The position numbers were made by a program, and so were the translations under genes. DNA of 64,000 nt from Diplocloster modestus (lineage in GTDB: Bacteria > Bacillota > Clostridia > Lachnospirales > Lachnospiraceae): assembly GCF_019042245.1 (NCBI RefSeq), contig NZ_JAHQCX010000006.1:62001-126000 (forward strand). The letters run 5' to 3'. Under the pieces are notes generated by a model. The model saw only the letters and a list, made by a program, of their open reading frames with translations. It did not search any database and had not been told where the DNA came from. Positions 51,527 to 60,403 of this stretch are shown here, piece after piece (the first letter of the stretch is position 1; each line of letters starts with the position of its first letter).

Positions 51527-52579
51527 CTACCTCTGTCCGCATAACAGTGCCTGTATACCGTAATAGAGCGCATCCCTGTTCACCTGGGAATCCGGCAGTT
51601 TCCGGAATCGCCGGATATAGCGGCCCACCAGGTCATCTCCATGTTCCCGCTCAAGCTTCTCATAGTCCAGATTGGGCTCTGTCTCATCTTCTACCCGGAT
51701 AATATTCCCCAGCGACTGAAGCTCTTCCGGATCCAGGAAGATGTCCGGATCCCTTTGTCCCCGGATTATGATTTTATAAATATTATTTCTGCTGTTTTCA
51801 TCTATATAATGTTCGATTCCGGCGCGTACGGTTTCAAAGGTATCCTCCGGAGTTATCCGGCATTCCTTATGTATATATTCCCGGCTCGCTGCGCGGACGA
51901 AGGTTATCTGCGGCTGTCCGTTTGTAATCTCTCCTGAAATATAACCATGCGGCCCGGTATCATTCATATCGATCGGCTCCAGCGCCCCGGCATAAGCCAT
52001 CCGGCCTGATGCCAGCATCCCTGGCTTGTGGATATGCCCCAGCGCTATATAATCAAATCCGCTGACCGAAGGAAGATCCTTGCGGATCGGTATATGATTG
52101 TCATCCCCGCCATGTGCCAGAAGAATATTGATTCGATCCGTTTTTTGTGGTTTGATTTCATCATAACGGTTTTCCCGGATCTCCTGGCTGTGATAGCTGA
52201 ATCCATAAACTTCCGTGTGCAGCTCCGGAAAGTAAACGCTTTCCATTTCTTCATGCCTGAGAAAGGTCACGTTCGGACTCCACTCAAAATTTCGATAATA
52301 AGAATCGTTTCGGATGTAGTCATGATTTCCGGCAATCATAACTACTTTTGTTCTGGCCAGACCTGCCATCAGGGAATCCACTTCTTTTAACTCCCGCTTC
52401 AACGGCTGGCGGTGGAACAGGTCTCCGGCGATCAGCAACAGATCGGTCTGCTCTACCCTGGCCCGACGGATCACCGACCGGAAACTGTCCCAGATCTCTC
52501 TGCCTCTGCGCGCTGCCCAGGGATGTCCGCTATCCGGTTCCGCACCGAGATGCACATCTGCTATATGGATAAATTTCAT
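51527..52579 (-). CDS. YhaO/SbcD-like metallophosphoesterase nuclease
   Basis: A 350-residue calcineurin-like DNA exonuclease of the SbcD/Mre11/YhaO group. Metal-site motifs in order are ADVHLG (Asp8, His10), GDLFHR, AGNHDY, LLAHGG and LGHIHKPG. The ATG at 52579 follows TTGGAGGAAATT. The stop lies eight bases before the ATPase gene. The leader contains two copies of the structured motif seen before the NAPRT and sugar-binding protein genes. Complete. Confidence 0.9.
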   Translation of the reverse strand: MKFIHIADVHLGAEPDSGHPWAARRGREIWDSFRSVIRRARVEQTDLLLIAGDLFHRQPLKRELKEVDSLMAGLARTKVVMIAGNHDYIRNDSYYRNFEWSPNVTFLRHEEMESVYFPELHTEVYGFSYHSQEIRENRYDEIKPQKTDRINILLAHGGDDNHIPIRKDLPSVSGFDYIALGHIHKPGMLASGRMAYAGALEPIDMNDTGPHGYISGEITNGQPQITFVRAASREYIHKECRITPEDTFETVRAGIEHYIDENSRNNIYKIIIRGQRDPDIFLDPEELQSLGNIIRVEDETEPNLDYEKLEREHGDDLVGRYIRRFRKLPDSQVNRDALYYGIQALLCGQR

Positions 52580-52712
52580 AATTTCCTCCAATTCTGAATA
52601 TCTTCCGCTCATTCAGCTATGGGTGACTTTTTTTGTTCAAGTGTCCCTTAAGTGCTCATTTCCGCACACACGGAAAGGAGGAACTACTTTATTGCTCAAC
52701 CGTTCTCCATTC
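52580..52712 (-). promoter_or_regulatory. Structured leader motif before yhaO/sbcD-like gene
   Basis: On the minus strand the proximal unit has GAACAAAAAAAGTCACCCATA, the hairpin CTGAAT-GAGCGGAAGAT-ATTCAG (52594-52616) and GGAGGAAA. A more degenerate unit further upstream keeps AATGGAGAACGGTTGAGCAA and a GTGC..GCAC-like hairpin. The two-unit layout mirrors the NAPRT leader. Confidence 0.55.
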
Positions 52713-53227
52713 GTGTGTGTATTACGCATTTAGGACCGTGGGGAACGTGAATATCAAATTACACTCCCCTTTTAATAATAGGATTATATGCTCTATTATG
52801 TTTCACTATTATAGCACATCCAGCACTTTTCTTTCAAACATTTGTTCTTTTGTGTTTTCTTCATTCCACCTTTCTCGTTTTGTATTGTCTTTTCACTATT
52901 ATCCCTTCTGTAAAGCCTCCTTCTATACTTGGTTCCTTCCGCATTTGCCCTCTATGTCCCTACCCAGTAAAATTATTTAAAAATCCCCGCAACTTCCGTA
53001 TAAATCAATTGTCCCTGAATACCACCCTAGAAAATATACAGACTGGTCTATCCATTTACTAACTTCAGTGATAAAATAAAAAGTGCCAGCTTCAGGATGT
53101 ATCAATATACATGCAGCCAATTGAAATGGTAAAAAACAGATAATCAAATGGACATGTCCCCTTACGTCCATTACTGGCTGTAAGGGATATTAACCATAAA
53201 TATATTGTAGTAGAAAGGACACAGATT
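52713..53227. other. AT-rich divergent gap, no gene
   Basis: The gap between the nuclease operon leader and the 2-hydroxyacid dehydrogenase gene is AT-rich and codes nothing that I can support. A GGACATGTCCC palindrome with flanking TGG..CCA lies near 53150-53170. Confidence 0.5.
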
Positions 53228-54169
53228 ATGAAGATTGTTATTGCAGAACCATTGGGAGTGGATCAGGATTTGTTGTTGCATATGGCGCAGGAGGCTTTGG
53301 GCGATCAGGCTGAAATTATTTATTATGATACAAGAATTACGGATACGGCCGGTCTGATCGAGCGGGGAAGGGATGCGGAGGTTCTGATAGTGTCGAACCT
53401 TCCACTGAATCGGGAAGTGATTGAGGGATGCCAAAAATTAAGACTCCTGTCCGTTGCCTTTACCGGAATTGACCATATTGATGTGGAGGCCTGTAACAGA
53501 CAAGGTATCATGATCTGCAATTGCGCCGGTTATTCGAATTGCGCGGTGGCTGATCTGGTATTTGGGCTTCTCATTTCCATTTACCGGAATATACCGGCCT
53601 GCGACCGGGCCGTTCGCGCAGGTCAGACAAAAGACGGACTGGTTGGTTTTGAACTGGAAGGGAAAAATTTCGGCGTAGTCGGTACCGGCGCCATCGGCAG
53701 CCGTGTCATCCGTATCGCTCAGGCATTTGGATGCCAGGTATATGCTTATTCAAGGACACCGAAAGAGATCGACGGAGTAACGAATGTCTCCCTGGAACAA
53801 TTATTAGCCGTCTGTGACATTGTATCTTTACATGTGCCTTTGACTGCGGACACCAGAGACCTGATCAACCGCGAGAATTTGAAATTAATGAAGTCCGATG
53901 CGGTTCTGATCAACACAGCCCGCGGCCCCGTCGTCAACAGTGGGGATTTGGCCGCCGCTCTATCGGATGGCACAATCGCCGCGGCCGGGATCGATGTATT
54001 TGAAACGGAACCTCCTATACCCGGAAACCATCCCCTCCTGCAGGCACCAAACGCCCTTGTCACTCCGCATGTAGCTTTTGCAACCAAAGAGGCTCTGGTG
54101 AAACGGGCAGCCATCGTATTTGATAACATCCGTAAATGGATGGATGGGACTCCGGTGAATGTTATGTAA
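53228..54169 (+). CDS. D-isomer 2-hydroxyacid dehydrogenase
   Basis: A 313-residue NAD-dependent dehydrogenase of the D-3-phosphoglycerate/glycerate/lactate type. The NAD motif VVGTGAIGSRV lies near residue 149. The catalytic set is seen as the Arg in NTARGPVVN, the Glu in FETEPP and the His in TPHVAF. The substrate is not decided by sequence: the ACT domain of many SerA proteins is absent, so hydroxypyruvate, phosphoglycerate or a branched-chain 2-ketoacid remain possible. Preceded by an AAAGGACACAG ribosome site. A 54-residue gene follows. Confidence 0.88.
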   Translation: MKIVIAEPLGVDQDLLLHMAQEALGDQAEIIYYDTRITDTAGLIERGRDAEVLIVSNLPLNREVIEGCQKLRLLSVAFTGIDHIDVEACNRQGIMICNCAGYSNCAVADLVFGLLISIYRNIPACDRAVRAGQTKDGLVGFELEGKNFGVVGTGAIGSRVIRIAQAFGCQVYAYSRTPKEIDGVTNVSLEQLLAVCDIVSLHVPLTADTRDLINRENLKLMKSDAVLINTARGPVVNSGDLAAALSDGTIAAAGIDVFETEPPIPGNHPLLQAPNALVTPHVAFATKEALVKRAAIVFDNIRKWMDGTPVNVM

Positions 54170-54275
54170 CATATGTATTAATATTATCAAATAACGCTTT
54201 GCTTTTTAGCGTAATTGTACTATACTACAGGTATGTAGAAATTACTTACCAGTTACGCGAAAAGGAGTTGGGTGT

Positions 54276-54440
54276 ATGATTAATCTGAATTTTGAAAGTC
54301 CGGAAACGGAAGAATATTATGCGGATGCCCGCCGAAAACTGGGCGTAGGCCGGCCTAGCTGGTGGAATACTGCGGATGTTATCACCCGCGAAGATGTGGA
54401 CAATTATATTAAGGATGCGGAAAATATGCTGCAATGCTGA
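54276..54440 (+). CDS. Small 54-residue protein, unknown function
   Basis: A short gene starting at ATG 54276 behind AAAAGGAGTTGGGTGT, with a TGA at 54438-54440. The product begins MINLNFESPETEEYYADARR, continues KLGVGRPSWWN, ends in an acidic helix and finishes with Cys. It is soluble, acidic and without a membrane helix. The strong ribosome site, codon use like its neighbours and a following terminator support it as real. No family recognised. Confidence 0.6.
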   Translation: MINLNFESPETEEYYADARRKLGVGRPSWWNTADVITREDVDNYIKDAENMLQC

Positions 54441-54486
54441 TTATAAAAAAATCCGCTCCGTTCTGATGAACGTACATATGACGTAT

Positions 54487-54532
54487 AAAAGGCATAGTTA
54501 CTGAGCTTTTCCACAGTAGCTGTGCCTTTTTA
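54487..54532. terminator. Bidirectional terminator between small gene and azlD
   Basis: AAAAGGCATAGTTACTG (54487-54503) pairs with CAGTAGCTGTGCCTTTT (54514-54530) with few mismatches. T-rich ends occur on both strands. Confidence 0.75.
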
Positions 54533-54535
54533 TGT

Positions 54536-54579
54536 ATCGCACGTAAGCGACTAAAAAGCAGCCGCTAAGTGCTCATAGC
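54536..54579. repeat. Dispersed hairpin repeat A, copy 2
   Basis: The reverse complement matches 13233-13276. The core reads AGCGGCT-GCTTTTT-AGTCGCT. The C-G closing pair of copy 1 is a T-A pair here, and one G-C is a G-T wobble, so the stem is kept. Confidence 0.8.
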
Positions 54580-54605
54580 AATAAAAAATATCTTTCGAAG
54601 TGAAC

Positions 54606-54932
54606 TCAGAAAACAAACTGTACTAAGAGCATATAAAGTACTGTCCCGCCACCGATGCTTAAAAGAGTGTTCCGCTTCCACAGATGCAGGCCGACCACCG
54701 CAGCCACCGCGATCAATTCAGGGATTCCATAAGGGGAAGCTATCGGATTTACCCCTTTCAGGCAGTAGACCACCAGCATTCCAATCGCCGCATAGGGCAG
54801 CACATTTCCCAGATAACGGACGAATTTCGGCGCTTCGTCCGCGTCCGGGAACACCAGGAAGGGAATCACACGAGTGGCAAATGTAGCTGCTGCGATCAGC
54901 ATCACCGTTATAAAAGCCTGCATGGGAGTCAT
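54606..54932 (-). CDS. azlD: AzlD-family branched-chain amino acid transport protein
   Basis: A 108-residue membrane protein with about four helices and the family motif AATFATRVIPFLVF near the N-terminus. AzlD works with AzlC to export branched-chain amino acids or analogues. Its ATG overlaps the azlC stop by four bases. Complete. Confidence 0.9.
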   Translation of the reverse strand: MTPMQAFITVMLIAAATFATRVIPFLVFPDADEAPKFVRYLGNVLPYAAIGMLVVYCLKGVNPIASPYGIPELIAVAAVVGLHLWKRNTLLSIGGGTVLYMLLVQFVF

Positions 54933-55645
54933 ATATTTTCCCCCTTCCTATCATAAACTTTCTTATATAGGGCCAACACAAGCAGAATCCCTATCATCGA
55001 GGGAATCAGGAAGTTGTCCGCTTTGAAGATAATCAGGCATAATACCGTTACAATCACACCGGCGATGGCCGGGAAATGATCTTTCGTGCTCTTCCACTGA
55101 TCCAGATATATCACGATAAACAGCGCGGTCATCACGAAATCTATGCCCTGTGTGTTAAATTTGAACATACTCCCAATCACTCCGCCCAATACGGACCCCA
55201 GAACCCAATAGGCCTGATCCAGTAAAGTGATAAAAAACCGAAACCAGTTCTCATCCACACCATCCGGTGTTTTCGCTCCGCATAACAGGGAAAAGGTTTC
55301 ATCTGTCAGACCGAAAATCATATACCCTTTCTTTTTTCCAATATCCTTGAATTTATCCAGCATGGAGATTCCATAGAACAGGTGCCTGGCATTGACGACC
55401 AGGGACATGATGACCGTTTGGATCGGATTAAAGATACTGGCCAGCAGTTCAATTGCCACAAACTGCATGGAGCCGGCATAAATCAATCCGCTCATCAGCA
55501 GCGCCCACCAGGCGCTGTACCCCTTGCTGTTCAGCAGGATTCCAAAAGCCATCCCCAGAAAAATATATCCGGTCAATACCGGAATCGTATGGGGAAAAGC
55601 CGCTTTACAGGCAATCCTGAGCACCGCTTTTTTCTCATTACTCAT
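54929..55645 (-). CDS. azlC: AzlC-family branched-chain amino acid exporter
   Basis: A 238-residue membrane protein of the AzlC/YgaZ family. Conserved blocks are FPHTIPVLTGYIFLGMAFGI, SGLIYAGSMQFVAIELL and a NARHLFYGISMLDKF segment. With AzlD it forms the two-component exporter. The ATG at 55645 follows GAGG. Divergent from the cysteine hydrolase gene across ~110 bp. No regulator of the AzlB type is adjacent. Confidence 0.92.
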   Translation of the reverse strand: MSNEKKAVLRIACKAAFPHTIPVLTGYIFLGMAFGILLNSKGYSAWWALLMSGLIYAGSMQFVAIELLASIFNPIQTVIMSLVVNARHLFYGISMLDKFKDIGKKKGYMIFGLTDETFSLLCGAKTPDGVDENWFRFFITLLDQAYWVLGSVLGGVIGSMFKFNTQGIDFVMTALFIVIYLDQWKSTKDHFPAIAGVIVTVLCLIIFKADNFLIPSMIGILLVLALYKKVYDRKGENI

Positions 55646-55754
55646 AAAAAAACCTCACAATATGTATATTTTGCGGCCTTATATGGCAGTCTTTGAATAT
55701 TATATAATACTTTTACTGTTTAGCGCAATAAAAACGCTCGAAAGTGTGATTAAT

Positions 55755-56693
55755 ATGGAGAGAAAATACGCAAAACTCATACCCATTCCTTATGGTATAC
55801 GAAAAGCCGCATCCCCTTCCCGGGAACGTTCCGTGCATAGCTCCCGCAGGCGGATCGCGTATCTTAGCCTGGCACTGCTTGCGTGTATTGTATGTATATT
55901 TTTTATAAGCGGCAGTATTGCAGAGCGCAGCGCTCATATTCCTCCGGATTATTCCATGTCGGACCTGACCGGGATTTTGTCCGGTTCCACCCTTACCGGG
56001 AATGACTACAAGACCCTCTATTATCAGGCCGGTCTGGGAAAGCCGGCTGTCGATGCCCTTCTGGCAAAAGGTGCCGCAGGCAGACAAGAAATCCTGGAGA
56101 TCCAGCAGGCTTTTTTTGACCCTGTTCAATATGAATGCACCTGGAACAGTCCGATTTCCAAGGAAGAGCACGCCATCGGTCCGGATGGTTATTGGCGCCC
56201 AGATACAAAGCTGGCCCCTCTGGAGGACGGAGATATCCTTATCACGAAAAACTCCCACATCGGAGGCTGGCGCAACGGCCACGCGGCCCTCGTCGTAGAC
56301 GCGGAAACCGAAACGACACTGGAATCCGTGGTGATCGGACGCAACTCCAAAACCCAGGATTATGACAAATGGCGGACCTTCCCCTCTTTTCTGGTTCTCC
56401 GTCTAAAAGATACTCCCAGAGAAGAACGGGCAGCCATCGCCAGATCAGCGATGGACAATCTGAATGACATTCCCTACTTTTTTCCCGCCGGAATTCTGAG
56501 TCCCAAATACCAGCCCCCCGGTTCCGTAACCGGAACCCACTGTTCCCATCTGGTCTGGCTCGCCTATTTTCACTTTGGATATGATCTGGACTCCGACTCA
56601 GGAATGATCGTCACCCCAAAAGACATCGCCAACAGTCCCCTTCTGGAGATCGTGCAGATCTACGGCGTCGATCCCGACTCTCCCTGGCCCTAG
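55755..56693 (+). CDS. Membrane-anchored YiiX-like permuted papain-fold hydrolase
   Basis: A ~312-residue protein with a basic N-terminus, one membrane helix (IAYLSLALLACIVCIFFISG) and an extracellular domain. The catalytic pattern is that of the permuted NlpC/P60-like YiiX/YebB group: a His in RNGHAALVVDAE and, further on, the Cys in GTHCSHLVWLAYFHFG. It probably cleaves cell-wall or lipid amides. The proposed ATG at 55755 has only a weak ribosome site; the frame is open further upstream across azlC, which is not plausible coding. Only eight bases separate it from the convergent CDF gene. Confidence 0.72.
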   Translation: MERKYAKLIPIPYGIRKAASPSRERSVHSSRRRIAYLSLALLACIVCIFFISGSIAERSAHIPPDYSMSDLTGILSGSTLTGNDYKTLYYQAGLGKPAVDALLAKGAAGRQEILEIQQAFFDPVQYECTWNSPISKEEHAIGPDGYWRPDTKLAPLEDGDILITKNSHIGGWRNGHAALVVDAETETTLESVVIGRNSKTQDYDKWRTFPSFLVLRLKDTPREERAAIARSAMDNLNDIPYFFPAGILSPKYQPPGSVTGTHCSHLVWLAYFHFGYDLDSDSGMIVTPKDIANSPLLEIVQIYGVDPDSPWP

Positions 56694-56701
56694 GCACCAT
56701 A

Positions 56702-57787
56702 CTACCTGGGGTTCACATGGACCATGCAGTGCTTACAGCCGGGGAATTCCTCCTCTATTTTGAGATGTACATCCTCCGCTATGGAGTGGCTGTCCCTGAG
56801 GGTAAGGTCCCCATCCGCCCCGATCTCAATGTCCACATAGATCTTATTTCCAAACAACCTGGTCCTCAGTTCATCGATTTCTTTCACGCCATCTATGCTA
56901 AGAATCACTGCCTTCATTTTTTCAATCGTTTCTTCATCGCAGGATTTGTCTACCATCTTCGATATCGCGTCGGAAAAAATATCAAAAGCCGCCTTGATAA
57001 TAAAGATGCAGATCACTACGCTGGCGATCGGGTCCAGAACCGGAAGTCCCAGACGCGCTCCCAGAATACCGACAAAACTGCCCACGGAAGACAACGCGTC
57101 AGACCGGTGATGCCACGCATCCGCCATCAGTGAACCGGAATTAATTTTCCTGGCCGCAGCTCTCGTGTACCAGTACATCCACTCCTTCACTACGATCGAA
57201 ATCACAGCCATACTAAGCGGCAGGACAGACGGGATCTTCAGATTTTCATAATTTCCCCCGATGATATCGTTAAGTCCCACCATCCCAATACCAATGCCGG
57301 TAGCACACAGAATCGTAGCCAATAATATAGAAGCAACACATTCCATCCGCTCATGTCCGTACTGGTGATCTTCATCCGAAGCCTTGCTGGATATATTGAC
57401 ACCGATAATTACAATAAAAGTACTGAACACATCAGACGCAGAATGAACCGCATCAGACAGCATCGCTTGGGATCTGCCTATAATACCGGCAGCCAGTTTA
57501 GCGGCAGACAACAACAGATTTACAATAATGCTGACCACAGATACCTGGATCGCTGTTTGTTTATCCGTTTTTATACTGCCTGCTTTTTTTACCAGCTTCT
57601 TCCTTACTCTGCTCTTATCTTCTATATTGTCCGCTTTTTGATTTTTGTCCAATTTTTCTATTTTGTCCGATTTTTCTATTTTGTCCGCTTTTTTTACTTT
57701 GTTCTCTTTTACAATTTTGTTCTCTTTTACAATTTTGTTATCTTTTCCGATTATGTACTCTTTTTCCGTAGTGTTCTCTTTTTTCAT
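56702..57787 (-). CDS. Cation diffusion facilitator, Zn/Fe-type, charged N-tail
   Basis: A 361-residue CDF transporter. The metal site is His-x-x-x-Asp in helix 2 (DAVHSASDVFS) and again in helix 5 (AWHHRSDALSS), the set typical of zinc, iron or cobalt CDFs. The C-terminal domain ends HCMVHVNPR. About 75 residues precede the first helix and consist of Lys/Glu/Asp/Asn-rich degenerate repeats (KIVKEN, KIEKSD, KIEKLD) encoded by repeated 18-base units. This N-tail is longer than in most CDFs and could bind metal or membrane. It differs from the manganese-type CDF at 28042. Confidence 0.85.
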   Translation of the reverse strand: MKKENTTEKEYIIGKDNKIVKENKIVKENKVKKADKIEKSDKIEKLDKNQKADNIEDKSRVRKKLVKKAGSIKTDKQTAIQVSVVSIIVNLLLSAAKLAAGIIGRSQAMLSDAVHSASDVFSTFIVIIGVNISSKASDEDHQYGHERMECVASILLATILCATGIGIGMVGLNDIIGGNYENLKIPSVLPLSMAVISIVVKEWMYWYTRAAARKINSGSLMADAWHHRSDALSSVGSFVGILGARLGLPVLDPIASVVICIFIIKAAFDIFSDAISKMVDKSCDEETIEKMKAVILSIDGVKEIDELRTRLFGNKIYVDIEIGADGDLTLRDSHSIAEDVHLKIEEEFPGCKHCMVHVNPR

Positions 57788-58296
57788 ACATCATGCCTCC
57801 CGTTTCTTTAGGCTGGAAAATATAATTCTTACTATTATATTAGTTTCATCCTAAAAATGCAATCACTTTTTAATATATTTCCCTCTAATTCCGCCCATAT
57901 TCTTCCTATATTTCTTCCTATATTTTCCCCCATATTTCCCCACATGTTTCCTCCTATAAATGACACTATGATTACTATCAGAAAATTCAGAAATCTTTCG
58001 CACTCTCCACAATAAACTGAGCGGTAAAACCTAACTTTCATTTCCGGATTTGGATTTTTTACAAGAACTTTATTCTGACGAAATTAACGCTTTTAACCCC
58101 CTTCTGCATCTAGAAAACAGGCACGTAAAATCCCGTCGTAGATATATCAATGAATATATGGTAAAATAAAACAACTTTAAACGTTCCATTCAAGAAATCC
58201 AATCCGTGAATTTACTATAAAAAATTAGAAAAGCGCAAACCCAGCCTCAAAATCATATTAGAAAACAGCGTACCAGATGCGCCAACGGAGGAAAAA
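57788..58296. other. AT-rich gap with pyrimidine-rich repeats
   Basis: 509 bp without a supported gene. 57880-57955 carries degenerate TTCCTATATTT and CCCCATATTTCC repeats. A 68-codon minus-strand frame across it is low complexity. The right part is the upstream region of the small membrane protein gene. Confidence 0.55.
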
Positions 58297-58644
58297 ATGA
58301 CATTATATTATCATATCTGTACCGCCATCACAGTTGGAGTAATCATTGGTTTTCTCATAGGCAGTATAAAACCAATGATAAAAAAACAGATATACACTGA
58401 AGAAAAGATTATTCATACCCGTAAATTATTAAACAGATTTGCCGTTATATTAAAATACATTACTTTTTTGCTGCTCACCTTAGGTCTGATCTGGTGCAGC
58501 TATTTCCTGCTATTAGGCATCGTCATTCCATCCCAGGCAGACTATGCCAACAACATAGCGGAGCTCATCGTATCCGTTCTAACCGTTATATCTATTATAT
58601 TTGCCTTCGTCGAATTTCTCAGACGTACCGATAACAAAAAATGA
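58297..58644 (+). CDS. Small membrane protein, unknown function
   Basis: A 115-residue protein with three hydrophobic helices (residues ~8-24, ~52-76, ~88-106), a Lys-rich cytosolic loop and a basic C-terminus. The ATG follows CGGAGGAAAAA, an excellent ribosome site. Not part of the downstream sugar operon, which has its own promoter. No family recognised. Confidence 0.65.
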   Translation: MTLYYHICTAITVGVIIGFLIGSIKPMIKKQIYTEEKIIHTRKLLNRFAVILKYITFLLLTLGLIWCSYFLLLGIVIPSQADYANNIAELIVSVLTVISIIFAFVEFLRRTDNKK

Positions 58645-58686
58645 GCAGGCAATCCTATCGGGAGATCTCTATGGTACCCATTTTAT

Positions 58687-58850
58687 GGTAAAACACTTTT
58701 ACCTATTACCCAATTATGATGTGTCATGAAACTGTTTGAGGAAAGCTGTACCATTCCAAATTTTCGTCTTTTAAATGGTTAATTGTTTCAAATTATGATT
58801 GACTTCTGTCCGCTTTCCATTTATACTTTATTTAGTAAAACTCTTTTACC
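58687..58850 (+). promoter_or_regulatory. Lyxose operon promoter with two palindromic operators
   Basis: The promoter is TTGACT (58799-58804), a 17-bp spacer and TATACT (58822-58827). GGTAAAACACTTTTACC (58687-58703) is a perfect palindrome. AGTAAAACTCTTTTACC (58834-58850) is 15/17 identical and covers the start site. The sites are 147 bp apart, about 14 helical turns, suited to looping by the ROK repressor of the same operon. Confidence 0.75.
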
Positions 58851-58890
58851 AATCAGATGTCTATATCAAATTTCGGAAGGAGAATAATCG

Positions 58891-59433
58891 ATGACAAAAG
58901 AAACTTACCTGGAACTCAGAGAAAAAACGCTTGCCTATTTTTCCCGCGCACATATTGCGCTTACTTCTGCGGAGGAGGACGCTGTCGAAGTAGCTGATTT
59001 CGGACTGGATGATGTGATGCGTACCGGACTTGAAAGTATTGTTTACATAAATACCGACAGATGCTGCGCGAAGGAAATGGTCCTGTTACCTTACCAGACC
59101 TGCCCTGAGCACCTGCACCCGCCTGTAGGCGAGGATTATCCCGGGAAAGAGGAGACATTCCGCTGTCGTATGGGCACCGTATACCTGTACGTGGAGGGGG
59201 CAGCAACCGAAGACCGCTGTGCCGCGCCGCCTGCCGGAGATGAGGCTTATTACACTGTTTTCCACGAAATAAAATTAGAGCCCGGAGATCAGTATACGCT
59301 GTATCCCGGAACCAAGCACTGGTTCCAGGCCGGCAGCGAGGGCGCCGTTGTCAGTGAATTCAGCACGCATTGTTACGATGAGTATGATATCTTTACAGAT
59401 ACCCGAATCAACCGTATTCCCACCATTGAGTAA
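58891..59433 (+). CDS. D-lyxose ketol-isomerase (cupin)
   Basis: A 180-residue cupin isomerase. The metal-binding set is visible as CPEHLHPP (His74, His76), GKEETFRC (Glu87/88) and TKHWF (His143). This matches the D-lyxose isomerase family, which converts D-lyxose to D-xylulose and D-mannose to D-fructose. Start after CGGAAGGAG. First gene of an operon with an aldolase, a PfkB kinase and a ROK regulator, which points to ketose production for phosphorylation and cleavage. Complete. Confidence 0.85.
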   Translation: MTKETYLELREKTLAYFSRAHIALTSAEEDAVEVADFGLDDVMRTGLESIVYINTDRCCAKEMVLLPYQTCPEHLHPPVGEDYPGKEETFRCRMGTVYLYVEGAATEDRCAAPPAGDEAYYTVFHEIKLEPGDQYTLYPGTKHWFQAGSEGAVVSEFSTHCYDEYDIFTDTRINRIPTIE

Positions 59434-59460
59434 GCACGTTACAAAAGGAGGAAATTTATT

Positions 59461-60390
59461 ATGTTAGCAAATCTAAACGATGTACTTATCCCCGCGAAAA
59501 AAGGCAAATACGCGGTGGGCTTGTTTAACGCCGTCAATCTGGAATTGGCCAGAGGTATCATCAGCGCGGCTGAGGAAACCGGTTCTCCCGTTATTATGGG
59601 AACCGCTGAAGTTCTGTTCCCCTATGGTCCGCTTGACGAAGTGTCCTACTATCTGATTCCAATGGCGAAAAAGGCACGCGTGCCGGTGGTCATCCATCTG
59701 GATCACGGCCTCCGCAAAGAAACCTGTATCAAAGCTCTGGAGCTTGGTTTTTCTTCCATTATGTATGACTGCTCCACAGACCCCTATGATGTCAATGTTC
59801 AAAAAGTCAAGGAAATGGCCGATATCGCCCATTCTTTCGGCGCCACCATCGAAGGTGAATTAGGACATGTGGGAGACAATGAAGGATCTCACGAAGGTAC
59901 CTCCACGCTTACGGATCCTTCTAAATTCTATACCGATCCCAGGCAGGCGAAAGATTTCGTCGAAAAAACCGGCGTGGACGCGCTGGCGATCGCTGTGGGT
60001 ACCGCTCACGGCGCTTACAAGCTGCCTCCTAAGCTGGATTTTGAACGCATACAGACCATCGCCCGGACCGTATCCGTGCCTCTGGTACTGCACGGCGGCT
60101 CCGGCCTTGCCGACGCGGACTTTAAAAAAGCCATTGAAAAAGGCATCAGCAAAGTCAATATTTTTACAGATATCAATATTGCCGCTGTGGAAGCCGAGCT
60201 TCAGGCATTCGACAAGATCGAAAAGGGACTGATCGATCTGATTCCCGCCGCCGTTCTCGCCATTAAGAGCGCCGTCATCAAAAAACTGGAATTGTTCGGT
60301 TCCACCGGAAAAGTGCATCACAGTGCCGCTGATATCGAAGCTATCGTACAACTGGTAACCAAAGAAGTGCTCAGCACGCTTGGAAAATAA
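59461..60390 (+). CDS. Class II ketose-phosphate aldolase
   Basis: A 309-residue zinc-dependent aldolase of the fructose/tagatose-bisphosphate (FbaA/GatY/KbaY) family. The zinc and catalytic motifs are HLDHGL (Asp81, His82), the GELGHVG region, VGTAHGAYK and HGGSGL. It cleaves a ketose phosphate to DHAP and an aldehyde. In this operon the natural substrate may be a 1-phosphate such as xylulose-1-phosphate or fructose-1-phosphate, not the bisphosphate. That is inference from gene context. AAAGGAGG precedes the start. Confidence 0.87.
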   Translation: MLANLNDVLIPAKKGKYAVGLFNAVNLELARGIISAAEETGSPVIMGTAEVLFPYGPLDEVSYYLIPMAKKARVPVVIHLDHGLRKETCIKALELGFSSIMYDCSTDPYDVNVQKVKEMADIAHSFGATIEGELGHVGDNEGSHEGTSTLTDPSKFYTDPRQAKDFVEKTGVDALAIAVGTAHGAYKLPPKLDFERIQTIARTVSVPLVLHGGSGLADADFKKAIEKGISKVNIFTDINIAAVEAELQAFDKIEKGLIDLIPAAVLAIKSAVIKKLELFGSTGKVHHSAADIEAIVQLVTKEVLSTLGK

Positions 60391-60403
60391 AAGGGGGATT
60401 CTT

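Noticed and set aside
57835..58041. 68-codon minus-strand frame with GNMGENIGRNIG repeats
   Set aside because: Low complexity, weak ribosome site, and it derives from pyrimidine-rich repeat DNA.
58728..58741. Possible catabolite-repression (cre) site before the lyxose operon
   Set aside because: Only about half of the consensus positions match.
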